Positions 9,711 to 22,089 of a stretch of DNA of 64,000 bases are shown in pieces; position 1 is the first letter of the stretch, and each line of letters opens with the position of its first letter. This DNA comes from Bidens hawaiensis. Its lineage: Eukaryota; Streptophyta; Magnoliopsida; Asterales; Asteraceae. Location of the stretch: NCBI GenBank assembly GCA_021521415.1, contig JAIQDT010000027.1, forward strand, positions 3,743,001 to 3,807,000, in the 5' to 3' direction. The notes under the pieces are model-generated. The model searched no databases, was not told the origin of the DNA, and was given only the letters and a program-made list of their open reading frames with translations. The position numbers and the translations under genes are program-made.

Positions 9711-11320
9711 GGTTGAATATGTAAGTTCGGGTATGGTTTGATGCATTAAAACCTTTCCGGGCACAAACTGTTTGAATATGTATTTTTGGGTAAGGTTTAA
9801 TGAACTGTAACCTTTCCGAGTACAAAACAGTTGATTATGTGTGAATATGTTGTTTCGGGTAAGGTTTGAAAATTTTCAACCTTTCCGAGTAAGCTTAGTT
9901 ATTTTTGACTTGATTATGTGTGAATATGTTGTTTCGGGTAAGGTTTGATAATTTTCAACCTTTCCGAGTAAGCTTAGTCATTTTTGACTTAATTATGTGT
10001 GAATATGTTGTTTCGGGTAAGGTTTGATAATTTTCAACCTTTCCGAGTAAGCTTAGTCATTTTTGACTTGATTATGTGTGAATATGTTGTTTCGGGTAAG
10101 GTTTGATAATTTTTTAACTTTCCGAGTAAGCTTAGTCATTTTTGACTAACTTTATGATTTTCGGGCATGCTTTGAAGTGTTTACACTTTCCGGGTAGAGT
10201 ACACTGTTGTACTCATTTCTCGAGCAAGCTTGAAGTCTTGAGATGATTATGTGTTGTTATAGCTGGCTTTTAACAAGAACTTCTTGTTTCTGGCAAGCTA
10301 TGCATGTTAAATGATGATTGTGATTCCAAGTAAACTTTGTGAACTTAAGTTAAGTACACCGAGTAAGCTTTGTAATTTGTGTGAATATGTTGTTAGTAAA
10401 GGTTTGTTAATCTTTCCGGGCACGCTTAGATGTTACTGTTTAAGTCTGTCATTTTTTCGGGTATACTTTGAATAAGATTGATGTTCGGCATACCTGATGA
10501 TTGAATGTGTTTATCTTAGCAAGCTTAGTGCTAACATAGGATTTTTGGGCAAGCTCTATGAAATTTTAGACTATAGCACACTTAAATATTTATGTGTTTA
10601 ATTTCATTCCGAGCATGCTCTGTGATATGTGTATGATTTCTTTGAAATTACAAGTGTTTTCGGGCAAACCTTGTTTTCCGAGCACACTTTATATTTCGGG
10701 CACACATGTGTTCCTTCAATATACTTGGTAATTTTAAAACATAACTTTCCGAGTACACTGTCTGCTAGAATTCCTTTCCGGGCACACTTTGTACTATATG
10801 AAGGTTATTCGGGTATACTTTGCATACGATTGTTGTTCGGGCACACTATTCTCCAGAAAGATTGCTCGAGCACACTATGTTTTCAAGCATACTTGAATGA
10901 ATGTGTTACTTGATTGAATATGTTATTTAATATGATAAAATTGATTATGATAAAATTGATTATGATTCTTATGAGGGTTCATGCTAGAGAAGTCTTAATT
11001 TGAAATTAAGAAATCTATATGGAGATCTTAATTGACTCTTAGTAAGGATGTTTATTTGATGATTATACTTGATTATATGCCTTGTGATTAATTTCTCAAG
11101 AAATCGAGTATTTCGGGTAAGCTTTCTTCATTATTGTCTTAACTTTAAATTAATTTACTTGATCAAGCAAGGTTGATATATAGGCAAAGTCGGGCAAACT
11201 TTGTATATTCAAAAATGAAAATCTTCCAAGCAAAGTTTGACCGAGTAAGGTTTGTATGTGGAAGTATACCAAGTAGAATTTGGATATACTAATCTTTCGA
11301 GTAAGGTCTTATAAACTTAA
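9711..11320 (+). repeat. Dispersed CCGAG/CGGG-(T/C)AAGCTT motif field (copy A)
   Basis: Short variants of CCGAGYAAGCTT, CGGGTAAGGTTTG and CGGGCACACTTTG recur every 30-60 bp through this non-coding stretch. The same motif fills the first half of the LTR (1636-1950 and 13540-14180). It includes the 79-bp tandem array at 9833-10148. An apparent frame at 10629-10913 is built of these motifs and I do not regard it as a gene. The motif does not occur in copies C, D or E, which have their own. Confidence 0.75.
9833..10148 (+). repeat. 79-bp tandem repeat, four units
   Basis: Units start at 9833, 9912, 9991 and 10070, a strict 79-bp period. Each contains TCGGGTAAGGTTTGA and TTTCCGAGTAAGCTTAG, so each unit holds two family motifs. 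Units differ by only a few bases, which implies recent amplification inside the element. Confidence 0.93.
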
Positions 11321-11730
11321 ATGAAATTAAATGTTTTTAAAATATTAAGTGGATAATGTTACTGGTTGACAGCTAATAATTCACAAAATGACAAAAAGCA
11401 TTTAAAACACACTTTCAAAAAGGTATATAAGAGGGAGTTAGGCAAATTTTTCAACATTATTTCCATCTCTCTCTTTCCACTGCAAATCTGGTATCACAAA
11501 GCAAACCATTCTTGAAATAGATAAGAAATTTATGGGATAAAAGACAAAACACTTTTAAAATCTCTCACTTTATCTGACATGCTGAAGAAAAGCAAAATAC
11601 GCAGACCATTATTCATAACTCTTTTCTGATAAAGCTACAGATATGTACCTTACATTTGACTTAACTCTCATTAAATGAAGACCTACATATGCTATTAAAA
11701 TTTTGAAACTTCACATTTCAAGAGTAACTC

Positions 11731-11750
11731 ACATTTGTGTTTTTGTGCAG
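11731..11750 (+). promoter_or_regulatory. Candidate 3' splice site upstream of ORF3 (copy A)
   Basis: A T-rich tract ends in TTTTTGTGCAG at 11750. ORF3 starts 114 bp downstream. The position corresponds to the stronger acceptors before ORF3 in C (41693) and D (60221), but here no clear CTAAC branch point is seen. Confidence 0.35.
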
Positions 11751-11863
11751 ATTTCTATATCATTCAAGACAACGGTTTGAATTGACATATTATTTATACT
11801 TTAATAATTTTTTTTTGATCTAATTGATAATTGTGTGTTCATTAATATAACAGAAAATCAACA

Positions 11864-13240
11864 ATGGATCCAACTCCAAGTAATTACAATTCCTACAAAC
11901 ATCATCTTTCTCAAGAACTGAAGAAAGCATTGCAACGAGTTCAAACCCTAATGTCTGAGGTTGAGAAGATCTCAGCTGCCCCAAAATAGGGGGAGAAATC
12001 ACCAAAATAGGGGGATTCACTAAAGCTTCTCTCAATTTATGAAAAGAACAGCTCAGATGATGAAGCTGACAATGTTACAGAAGATGAAAAGGAAGATCTT
12101 GAGGAAAGATAGAAATTAAAAGGGAAAGAAATTGCTCAAGAGGATGATGAAATTCAGACTTTAAATTCTCAGAAGGAGAATTTAAAGGACTCGGAAATGA
12201 ATGAATCTGAATCAGAAGCCAAAAGAGTCTATGTGCAAAGAATGACAGAAATTTATGACAGAGAATTTCTTTCTCAAATGATGTCTGATAAAGACTTTGA
12301 AGAACAAGAAAACTTGATGAAGTTGTTTGAAGATGAGAGAAAGCTAAGAGATGAAGTGAAGAATAATCAGAGAGAAGTCCCTCAAGAACTTATTGAAAAA
12401 TGCTTGAATGATCAAGAAATTCCAAATGGTGTGGTAGTCTCTCTGCTCAAACTAATTAAGCAAGAAGAACCTGAGAAAGAGATAAAGGAGAAACTAGACA
12501 CTGTCATTGACAAGATTTCAAAGGCTTTAAGTAAAGAAAAGAATACTCAAGACAATGAACTAAAAGGCTTGAAATTGAAAGATGATTTGGAACAAGAAGT
12601 GGAAATTCAAAAATTCTTAAGCAAATATGGTGGTAAACCAAAATTTTTGGTTAAGAATGGAATTCCTTTTGATTATTTAAAAGTAATGACAAGAAAAGAT
12701 ATTTTGAGCAACTTCAAGAAAATGAAAGGACAACAATTGAAATTGAAGAAGGGAGCCGCTCAGTCTCTGGTTGGTAAGAACAAAGGAATATCCAAAAAGA
12801 TGGTTGATCTATCAAGGATGAAAATAAAAGGGAAATTCAAAGTAGAGGAATTTTGCAAACAGACAACATTCGTGCTCTTAAAACAGAACAATACAAAGAA
12901 AGAGAAGATGTCTGTGTCTACTCAGGAAAAACCAAAGCAGATGCACTTGAAGATGGATAAACCCTTTGTCAAGGTTGCTGTAAAAGCCAAAAACCCTTTA
13001 GTCAACCACAATGTTATGCCAAGTGGAATATTCTATGATTCCAGGACTGAACATCTGAATGTTATGATGGAAAATGGAGAGATTGTGAAGATCTTCTCTA
13101 AAAATGACTTCAGAAAATTCAATCTATGGCAATTGAATGTGATTGCAGCACTGTATCTCTCTGATTACAAAGAAAGGCAAAGGCCTACAAGTGCTAAGCA
13201 ATCAGAACTGTTAAGATTCTTGGTTGAGCAAGAAAATTAA
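11864..13240 (+). pseudogene. ORF3 (env-position protein) of copy A, three in-frame stops
   Basis: One frame runs from ATG 11864 to TAA 13240, 459 codons, broken by three TAG codons before 12120 and open from 12197. The product is very Lys/Glu-rich, with coiled-coil character in the middle. Its C-terminus has a FYDSRTEHLNV string followed by a SKNDFRKFNLWQL string. These resemble the WxYDxxTxxxV ... DPxxLxxLSxxDxxxL pattern in ORF3 of C, D and E. I see no signal peptide and no membrane segment, so an envelope role is not supported. The first two TAGs lie in a repeated CCAAAATAGGGGG string. Function is unknown. Confidence 0.7.
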
Positions 13241-13429
13241 ACAAGCATCTCTGGCTGAAATGAAGAATTTCAAGATTAGGCTTTGTTTTGTAATGTCTTC
13301 GGACAACTTTCTGATTATGTAACTGCTTATGTTATTTGAATATGTAATTTTGATTTTTGATTTGATGTGTATTTTTGCTAAGTGTAAGTAACCATAGAAA
13401 TGTTTTGGGTCAGCTGAGGTGTTCCAATC

Positions 13430-13441
13430 TAGGGAGAGATT
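13430..13441 (+). other. Polypurine tract of copy A
   Basis: AGGGAGAGAT directly precedes the 3' LTR. In LTR elements this purine run primes plus-strand DNA synthesis. Copies C and D have AGGGGGAGAT and AGGGGGAGTC in the same place. Confidence 0.75.
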
Positions 13442-14649
13442 GTTGGGTCAAGAGTTTGACCCAAATGAGGAGATTTGACCTAAATGAAGATTATGGAAGA
13501 TTGGAATCTTCTCAACCTCCTCAGAAACTGCTAAGTATTGAATCCGAGCACACCTTGGGAGCCGAGCAAGCTTTTACTTAGCCGGGTATGAGATTTTGCC
13601 TCCCAGGCAAGGTTTACTTCAATTAGTCTTCTTAAGTGGATATCCGGGCAAGGTATACTAATTTAGTGCATTCCCGAGTAAGGATCCCTGATTTGGTATC
13701 TCCGAGCAAGGTTCACTTTGTCAAGCAGGTTTGTTCTTCAAGACCAAGTATTTTACTCTTCCGAGTAAGGTTTGGTCAACCAAGTCCATGAAGCCAAGTG
13801 ATTGGAAGACCGGGCAAGGTATTCTTTAATAATTAAGGTCCGAGCAAGCTTGATGTATAAATGGAATATATCTCTAAGTAACATCAGGCAAGGTTCAACT
13901 CAAGCAAGGAACTGTACTCCCGAGTACGCTTTGCTAATAAGTTATTTATGGCAAAAAGTTGAATTGGATCATCAAAGAACAAGGTTGCTCCTAAGGGATT
14001 GTAGGGCAAAGTCTGGCAAAGTCAAGAAGCTGAAGTCTACTCGGTGAATATTTTACTTGGTAATATACTCTTTAAGTAAAGTCTACCCGGAAACTGATCC
14101 CGAGCACACTTCTATGTTACCAAGTTATGAAGGATGGCCGAGCATACTCGGAAAGACAAAATTGACGCAAAGCCTACCCGGAAGACTTGTTTTACACTTA
14201 GTTTAATCTGAATATGTAATTTGAATATATATTATCGGATAGGGTTTCTAGAAGGAATGACTGCTGTCCTAGGTTGGCAGGCCTATAAATAGAATGTTTA
14301 GGGCACGCCGCCAGAAGAGAGAGGCAGAACACACAATATGGATAAGACTGACTCATTTATTGAGAGAATATTGTGTGACGGCTGTCTCAGGATTCCTAGA
14401 AAACACTAAATCGATTATCCTTTTGTATGATTAACATTATATAAATGGAAATCTTTTGAGTGAATCTTGAGTGTGCCTTCTACCTGTGATTATTTATTGC
14501 AACCGTATGTTTGTTATTGATTCCGACTTTAACAAACGGATATCTTTCTAAATATAGCAACCCGTCATTAACTCTCTTGTCAACACGATTATTCTGTGTG
14601 AGTTATGACTTGATTGATTAAGATCCAGCTGAAATCCAAGGGACAGACA
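13442..14649 (+). repeat. 3' LTR of copy A (complete, about 1.2 kb)
   Basis: The LTR begins TGTTGGG after the polypurine tract and ends GACAGACA before the TSD copy ATTTA. Its first 420 bp match the 5' remnant at 1533-1953. Many CCGAG/CGGG motifs lie upstream of a TATA box at 14284-14291 (TATAAATA), which would be the U3 promoter. It is about three times longer than the LTRs of B, C and D. Confidence 0.88.
14284..14291 (+). promoter_or_regulatory. TATA box in the copy A LTR
   Basis: TATAAATA lies in GGCCTATAAATAGAATG, about 840 bp into the LTR, and is the only good TATA match there. It would direct transcription of the element in intact copies and of downstream sequence here. Confidence 0.5.
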
Positions 14650-14654
14650 ATTTA

Positions 14655-15238
14655 TTATTTACAAACTACAATTCGCATCATGGACTTGTGTGTTTACTTG
14701 TTACTTGCTCAATTATTACGTGCATAGATTTCTTCGACAAGTATGATCATACGCCCGCCTTTGCATTCATGGTCCATTGTTTCTAGTGGAAAAGGGACTC
14801 CGATCTAAGTACGTTGGTGCACAATCCCAACTGGAAAAGACCTTCATTTATTCTTTACACTCATGGACCATTGATTCTAGTGTAAAGAACCCTTATGTGT
14901 TTTTCACAAGATTTCATGGAGTTGTATGGTTTTTATATATTATTTAAACTGTTTGAACTCACCAACTATTATGTTAGTGGACATTATTTTATATGTATGT
15001 TACAAGTACCTTTATTGGAGGATGAAACAGATGAAGTCACTAGAAGTTAGGTTATTTAAATAATAAACAAGAAGACGTTTGTTTTGTTCATTTCTCTTTG
15101 TATTTGTTCATTTGATAAATTTGTGTTCTTGGGATTTGAATGAATTAATGATAATATTGTCACTTAATAGTGTCACATGTGTTTTGAGCAATCTGTACGT
15201 CACACTCGGGCGTATTCCGCTTTAGCCGGGGTGCTACA
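14655..15238 (+). repeat. Right part of a Gypsy-like LTR split by copy A
   Basis: No gene is visible. The stretch ends GCCGGGGTGCTACA at 15238, like the end of the solo LTR at 22089 (TCGGGGTGTGACA). Its inner part has an ACTCACCAA string, as that LTR also has near 21782. Together with the last part of 1-1532 it probably forms one LTR interrupted by copy A. The left boundary and TSD of this older element are not resolved. Confidence 0.4.
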
Positions 15239-16870
15239 ATTAAGCCTATATAGGAAAATAAAATACGGATATGCCAAGTTAATAAACTAGATCATTATGA
15301 AAGCTCGATAATTATCATTATTATTTAGTTAATATTATACCCCCCCTAATCATAATTTGTATAATATTTTATTATATATAAAGATATTATATAAAAATTG
15401 TTAGTTTGTTAAAAATTATAAATAAAGTATATTATAATACTTTATTATATAAAAAATATTATATAAGTAAAACGCCTCTTTAAAATTATTTATTTGTTAT
15501 ATATAAAGATATTATATATAAAATTATTAGCTTGTTAAATTATAAATAAAGCATATTATAATTGTTTATTATATAAAAACTATTATATAAGTAAAACACG
15601 TCTTTAAAATATTTATTTGTTTATTAATCCGCTTAAAAATATATTAAGACATGTTATTATATAAAGAATATTACATAAGTAAAATACATATTTTTTAATT
15701 AATTAATTCGTTAAAATATATAAGTATAAATATTTACCTTTTTAATTATATTAATCTATAGTTCCAAGTTATTATTTACGTTGTATTATTTATACATATA
15801 TATACACATATGTATATCTATATACACGTATACATATATACATGAATGAATTTTTAAAGCGGGAAAAACATATGAATCATTGTCGGTTTTATAAAAGATT
15901 GTTTAATTACTAGTTATTAGTATAATTATTATTTAATAATCATGGTTTTTAAAGTAAAAGATAACAAAAATAATCATAAACGGGGTGGCAGGGACTAGAA
16001 CCCACGACCTGCCACTCCGTAACCAATGTATTAACCAGCTGTGCTAACCAACACATGCGTTAGATCTTAGACCAAATAAATATAAATAGAACAAAAATAA
16101 TCCCTAATTGCTTATGAAGCCTAAAATCCCATTCGAATAAATTAGTTGATGTTAATCCGTATTAAGTTAGGGTTAAGATTAGGTGCAACCAGACGATTAA
16201 AACCATATGATTTAATTATCTTTAAATGATGCTAACAGGGGGTAATTTACTCATTCCCTGGTCGACGATACAAAACAATGAACAACCATCAAACAACGAT
16301 TAGAGTTCAATTGGGTTGAGGGTTAATGTCGGCTAGGGATAGAAGATCGCGTTTGTAAGTTTAATTGTATTTATATACAAAATTTCTTGTCCAACAAGTT
16401 CACTGAGGTGTCGGTTTGATATCAAGGGAAAACAGGTCGATATTGATATTATTAACAAAATGGGATTGTCGGTTAGGCCAATATTGGCGTGTAAAATTCA
16501 TCCTTTGATTCTATTACCATGTTTGTTACGTAAATTGTGTTCAAAGATAACCAATTGGAATCGGGTAGAATAAATGGGTATGGTTTAGCGATTTGGATCC
16601 GGATATGAATCATGATAACCCATTTCTGAAAATAGGTTATAACAATTTTCACTTTAAACCCCTAATGTTTGAGAATGGATACAAAGTAGGATAAAACTTT
16701 ATGTTTTGGGTTAAACTTGTCATAATATAAAAGATATTGTAATAAATAATTAAATATTAATAAAAAATCAGTTTAACTCGATAAACGCAATTATATTTAT
16801 TTAATAAAAATAACCCGAACATTGCACTGCATCGAGTAAAAGTTTAAGTTCGAAAACCCGAGTTGTTACA
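15239..16870. repeat. AT-rich non-coding stretch ending like an LTR
   Basis: No coding region is visible. Repeated TATATAAAG-type pieces occur at 15360-15660. The right end (GAGTTGTTACA, 16860-16870) is an LTR-like terminus: read on the minus strand it starts TGTAACAACTC. It abuts the broken pol of copy B, so it is probably an element that truncated B. A tRNA-like module on the minus strand lies at 15983-16058. The left boundary is not determined. Confidence 0.4.
15983..16058 (-). repeat. tRNA-like module, minus strand
   Basis: Read on the minus strand, an A-box-like TAGCACAGCTGG (16046-16035) precedes a B-box-like GGTTCTAGTCC (16002-15992). The 3' half folds as a hairpin with GTGGCAGG pairing with CCTGCCAC. 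It is not a complete tRNA. Like the module at 870-940 it sits in sequence that I read as LTR-like. Confidence 0.45.
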
Positions 16871-17640
16871 CCAACGGGCAGCTCAACCAGTCTTCAAACC
16901 TTGAGTTTTCCAAACTAATTCAGTTCCTCATGCGTGGCGTCCACCCAACTTGGCTCTTGTAAAGCCATTTCAGCTGAGTTTGGTTCAATCTAAGAGATGA
17001 AACAAGAGAATAAACAGATGCTGATATGTCATGTCTGACTTCTGGTTGACACGCATGTTTCAAGAGGACCAATGACATTGTCGATTGGATAATCTCATTG
17101 AATTCTTGTCGGAATTGAATGACCGGGAACAGAGCTAGTAGAAGATAAATTTGTTCGATGTTCAAGGATTTCAGATAGAGGGTTCTTCCATCCAGATGTC
17201 CTCGTACTATGTGAGTACAAAATACTGGCAATGTATTCATTTTGTATGACATCTGGGAATATAGTGCTCCCAAAAATTTGACGAATAGCAATCCCCCCCC
17301 TCAACTGATGAAGCATCGGATACAAGCTCTGGTGAAGACACAGTCTCAGTAATACTTTCTTGTAGGCTAGTTGTCAATGGCTGAGTGGTGTCCAATGATT
17401 ATGATGGGTCAATACTCAGCACTAGAGACATTTGAGAGTCAGTAGGAATGTCTTATTCCTCATCAACGAAATTTGCAGCACTAGCACCTGAATTTTCTGG
17501 ATCAACAACTGGAAACACATTAAATGGCTTAAACAGTTCATTATAATCAAATAACCAGTCAGGACCAACACGAGCATCACTCACATTTTCTTCTAGCTAG
17601 CGCACGTGATAAGATTCCACTATCTGCTTTGTTGATTTGT
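16871..17640 (-). pseudogene. pol: pol of copy B: linker and start of RT, truncated
   Basis: The linker carries IRQIFGSTIFPDV and TSGWKNPLSE, matching IRQIFGSTLFPDI and TSGWKNPLTE of copy C. The RT begins with the IEP and SWVDATHEEL strings but ends within about 25 codons of that point at 16871. Stops occur where C also shows one (before IEP). No polymerase motif is present on this fragment. Confidence 0.8.
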
Positions 17641-17641
17641 T

Positions 17642-18480
17642 TTAAACCCTGTAGGTGGTAAGACCAGCATATCCAACAAAGTAACAATCATCAGCTTTGG
17701 CTCCAAACTTTGGAGTCGTTTCGAGATTTAGCAGAGTACACGGACATCCAAAATCTTGAAAGTGTGCAACTGTGGGCTTGTGACCATAAACAATCTCATA
17801 TGGAGCCTTCATCTTAGATTTGTTGATCACCACTCAATTTTGAACATAACAGGTCGTGTTGACCGCTTCAGCCCAGAAGAACAAAGGTAGCTTTGAATCA
17901 CACAACATAGTTCTTTCCACCTCGATAAGAGTTCTGTTCCTTCTCTCAGCAACTCCACTTTGTTGTGGTGTGCGAGCTGAGCTGTATTGTCTAAGCACTC
18001 CTTTCTCGCCACAAAAATAATTCAATGTTGAGTTCTTGAATTTGATGCTGTTGTCACAGCGAATACCCTTCAGCTTTAGATTGAGTTGATTCTCCATGAG
18101 CACCACAAAGTGTTTTATTAATTCTGAAGTCTTACTCTTATTTGACAAGAAAAAGACCCAAGTGAAACGTGAGTAATCATTAGTAATAACCAGACAATAA
18201 AAGCTGCGAGAAAAACATGAACTGGACCAACAGGTCCATATGCAGCAATTGAAAAATAGATAAAATGGTATAGAAAAATTTTGGCTTGTGAGATTTACGA
18301 TTGTGTTTGCCCAACGCATAAGCCACACATTTCTCAATTGTTACAAAATCCTTGACAGGAAAACCACGCACCAAGTCATTTTTAGCAAGACGGTTTATAT
18401 TTTTAATGTCTGAAAGACCAAGACGACGATGCCAAAGCATGGCATTATGTTCTGACACTTTTCAAAATGGACAAGTGATT
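17642..18480 (-). pseudogene. pol: pol of copy B: GAG-pre-integrase and integrase core
   Basis: Minus-strand reading gives LWHRRLGLSDIKNINRLAK and a CVAYALGKH string, where the second Cys of the finger is replaced, then the integrase core. CLVITNDYSRFTWVFFL, RCDNSIKFKN and SGVAERRNRTL carry the second Asp and the catalytic Glu; the first Asp is in a shifted frame near 18220. Frame changes occur near 18330 and 17833. The C-terminal part (TPYEIVYGHKPTVAHF-like) reaches 17642. Integration activity is not expected. Confidence 0.85.
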
Positions 18481-18632
18481 TCATCAGGAACATTTTTGTT
18501 CATGTCGATCACGTAAGCATTATCTTTTCTTTGTGATCGAACAAGAACCTAGTCTTTTGGTATGATGATACCAGGTTTTAGAATTAGACATTCTTTGTTA
18601 GTGAAATGGGTTGATAAGACTTTATCACAGAT

Positions 18633-18872
18633 CTACGAGACACTGAGCAGACTGTGTTTCAATTTAGAAATAAAATTAACATGTTCAAGTTTTAGAACAC
18701 AATTACTTACATAACCCTTCTGAGTAATCTTCCCCTTCTCTCCTCCCTCAAAGGAAACATATCCACCGTTAAAGATTTGAATATCGTGTAGTTGGGAGAT
18801 GTCTCCTGTCATGCGCCTAGAACAGCCACTATCAACATATAAAGGTCTGATGATATTCCTCCATAGCTTTTC
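18633..18872 (-). pseudogene. pol: pol of copy B: protease
   Basis: The protease motif LYVDSGCSRRMTGD is intact, followed by GGYVSFEGGEKGKI and LKHSLLSVS, closely matching copy C. The frame stops at 18633. Upstream, the expected acceptor TGCAG|GAACA reads TGCTG|GAAAA (18877-18868 on the minus strand), so the candidate splice signal has lost its AG. Confidence 0.85.
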
Positions 18873-19044
18873 CAGCACGATATGTGAGATTATATAGTTT
18901 TTGGTACCTAGTCCATAGTAATGTTGGGTAAACCTGATTTACCTAAGCGTGTCACGGGTTTCCATGACATGTCTTCCCGATTATCTAAGATCGAACATGA
19001 TTGTTTGGTCATCGAAGATTTAGGCAGCCATTCATATCTTGTTT

Positions 19045-22000
19045 TGTGACATTCGTGATAAAACGAGGTATACTATATTCACTACGTAGCAAGTAAATGA
19101 TAAATCGGTTAATTCGTAGTGCTTAAACGAGTAACCGACCGATACTAATTATGACCCGTATACATACTGAGGGGTCATATACGAGTTATAAATATATTAT
19201 AGAGGCTAACATATTGATATTTAGGCCCCAGTACGTTTAAAACTCTTTAAACGAAAAAGGTTTCGTTTATCGATACGCTATAAGCTTAAACGCAATCGTT
19301 AACATCAAAACGAGCATTGTAGCATCCGTCAAGCCGAAAAAGATTTATGGAACACTTATATGACATGTTCTAAGCTATCCGTGAAAATATTTTGGTCTTT
19401 TACAACCTTTTAATATGTTTTTATTATCTTGCAAAAATGAGTCAAAAAACGAACATTTTCGCGCTATTTCTGGCACCCGGATTAATTTTCTCGCGAAAAA
19501 CCGAACCCGAATTAAATTTGGACCAAGGCCGAACTTTGGGCACGCAAAACGAGGCATGTGGGCCAAAAGAGGGGCACATGGGCCCCCCTTTTTCTTTGCG
19601 GCCGCCATACACATTACACACACCCTTAGATATTTTTGATTGATAAACATAACATTTCATTGATATTTTTCACACTTTAACATATATCTAACAACTTAGC
19701 AGCTGAGTTATTCTTTCCCCAGCAAAAACCTTAAGGTAAGGTTTAAAATTAATGATTTTGAACTTGTTTTAATTCTTGATATAATCATAATAAAAGTGTT
19801 TTGATTAGTATTAAACATGTTTAACCATCCAAAAACCATAAAAATCAGTAAAATCATGTTTTGATGTTAAACATGTTTACAAACTAGGATCATATACTTT
19901 TTTGGTCAAAAACGCGGATTAGAACATGAATACAACGTTTTTACGGTTTGAAAGTTCGGTTTGAACCCAAAACCAAAACCTTAATTATCAAGGCTGTCAC
20001 ATGGATGATTTATGCTTGGTTTGATGTTATATGATATGTAGATACACTGAGATTGCAACCCGAGACCCGGAAAGTCGTTTAAGCTAGCAAAACTCATCGA
20101 AAACCGACAAGGTAAACCCGTAACACTCGTTTAAGGGCTGTTTAGTATTAGGTTGTGACGTGCTTGTTGTTATCTTGTGAAAATTTGAAGGGACATTAGG
20201 GATCATATAAATGAGTCCCTGTTAAAATTTGGTAATTTTTCGATAAACGGAGAATATTTGGTGAATTTATTTCCGTTTATGAGCGTTTAATTGGGAAAAA
20301 TAGCTAAACATATTGAAAAATTATGAAACTTGTTTTGGAGATTAATATGTGATGGTAAGATCACTGGTAAATTTTGGGAATCATTGGAAATGCCTAAGTA
20401 TGGTTTGTGCAATTATGAATTAACCGAATTTTAACAGCCGAAAAACGCACAAAAGGGCATTTTGTCAAAAGAGTTAGGTTCTAGAGATTTTTCAGGGGCT
20501 ATGTAATAAAAATGAGGCCATTTGTAAAAATTATCAGATTTTTCGGAGGTCGTTTGATATAAACGGGCCATTTATTACACGATTATAACCTATTAAATGA
20601 ATTTTTATAAATAAAAAATTAATCATAAAATTTCTGAAAATATTTTTATAAAATTCTCCATATTTTAATGTATTTTTACAAAAATTTACATAATTTATAT
20701 ATAAGTTCATATTTAGTTATGATTAATCAAAGATTTAAATTATAATTGTTTTAACGAAACCGGCAGTTTTGTGTTTAACGGACTGACTGGTATGTCAAAA
20801 TGTTAAAAGTGGTCAAATGTCATATTTTTGAATGAAATTGATAAAAACGAACTTTTTACGAGAATTCCGGACAATTCGGGTGGATTGTACGTGTTTTGTA
20901 TAATCAAACCCGTGTGAAAACAGAAACGAACCCTGTGATCAAACCAGATACTGAAACCTTAAAATTCTTTCATAAATCAAATCATTTTATCAATCAATAT
21001 ATTTACTTAAGCTTTTATCATCTTACCTATTCCCGAAACGCGTAAACGATCAACTTGGCTAGGCTCGGGGAATGGTGAAACTGAGCCAAATCCAGTTTTA
21101 AACATTTCATAGTATACAACGTCACAATCTAAGACTATGGTCATGTTCTGGGCCTAACAGCTATACCCAGATTTGTTATACAGCCCGATTTAGCCTAAAC
21201 ACTGTACTAGTATTAACGATACGATACCGTTTATAGGAATCAGGCTATAAGCGAGGCACCTGACCTATTGAGTCATAATTTCTGTGCGAACTGCGTTAAG
21301 GTGAGTTTCACGACCCCCACTTTCTAAACTATGTTACGAACTTTTGGGGTGAAAAGCATGTTTACATACACTTATATACTTGAAAAAGTGTGATGATGTG
21401 GATTATCTAAGTACTAACACTTGACAAGTCCCCACAAACACAAGTGATTAACTTCGTGCCGGTGACGTATGGAAAGTACTATCGGTTTGACAAACCCAAC
21501 TGACAGAGCCGGTGGGGTATGCCGGATCATGTTAACCCAGTTGCACATTGTCATTTAAACTTATTACATACTGCTATGTGGTGTTAGACAGAGTACATAC
21601 TTGGGGCAAAGTGGCTGTTAAATGCCAACGGGAGTGCATGGACAGGGGTGGCCATGTGTTTTAGCTCGTTTCGGTTTCACATGTGGCTTAGTATTATACA
21701 TCATACACATACATGTATACATACACACTGTAAACTTTACGAACTCGTATACTGATTTCGTTGATACTCGTGAAACTTGAAACTCACCAAATAGACGTAG
21801 TTGACCCGTTTTAACATGCTTTTCAGGTAAAGCAAAAGGGGAATGATTTGCTTACGTGCTTGGTGTTAGAAGGAGAGTTGAATAGTTGTGAATAGACGCA
21901 GATATATATTAAATAAAAAGCTCGTAAACCGGTTATGTGATTCTCATCTAGTTTGTAAACATAGTACCAACCCATGTAATATGATGTAAATTAGTTTGTG

Positions 22001-22089
22001 AATTTCTTTATAAACAATGTTGTTGATACCAGTATTATCTGTTACATTCCCGTTTTACGCTTCCGCAACTACCTAGTCGGGGTGTGACA
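19045..22089 (+). mobile_element. Solo LTR (Gypsy-like, about 3.0 kb) inserted in gag of copy B
   Basis: Copy B gag aligns with copy C on both sides (down to about 19041 and up from 22090) and the bases between have no counterpart. GTTTT occurs at 19041-19045 and again at 22090-22094, a 5-bp target duplication; the first T of the LTR may be shared with it. The insert begins TGTGAC and ends GGTGTGACA. It has no gag or pol frame, no primer site and no internal duplication, so it looks like a solo LTR left by LTR-LTR recombination. Overlapping frames on both strands at 19375-19660 lie in a GC-richer patch and I do not regard them as genes. Confidence 0.75.

Larger units (their letters stand above)
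1533..14649 (+). mobile_element. Copia retrotransposon copy A, defective, with TSD
   Basis: The element starts TGTTGG at 1533 and ends ACA at 14649. It is flanked by ATTTA at 1528-1532 and again at 14650-14654, a 5-bp target-site duplication. The order inside is LTR remnant, gag, protease, integrase, RT, RNase H, a long non-coding region, ORF3, purine tract and full 3' LTR. The 5' LTR is cut after about 420 bp and joins gag directly, so the rest of the LTR, the primer-binding site, the leader and probably the start of gag are missing. With no primer-binding site it could not be reverse transcribed from its own RNA. Copy A2 on the minus strand belongs to the same family. Confidence 0.9.

Noticed and set aside
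9833..10148. CRISPR-like array
   Set aside because: The 79-bp units are contiguous tandem repeats without distinct spacers, inside a plant retrotransposon.
10629..10913. 94-codon frame in the 3' region of copy A
   Set aside because: It is built from repeated CGGGCACACTTTG words; composition follows the repeats rather than a protein.
14827..14833. CCAAC at 14827 as the TSD partner of CCAAC at 16871
   Set aside because: A five-base match is easily found by chance and the implied element would span two unrelated LTR ends.
18922..19040. TGTTGGG at 18922 as the start of the inserted LTR in copy B
   Set aside because: On the minus strand the bases 18922-19040 still align with the end of gag in copy C, so they belong to copy B. 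The insert starts at about 19045.
19375..19660. Four overlapping frames on both strands near 19.4-19.66 kb
   Set aside because: They are mutual shadows in a GC-richer patch of the solo LTR, show no domain, and have no counterpart elsewhere in the window.
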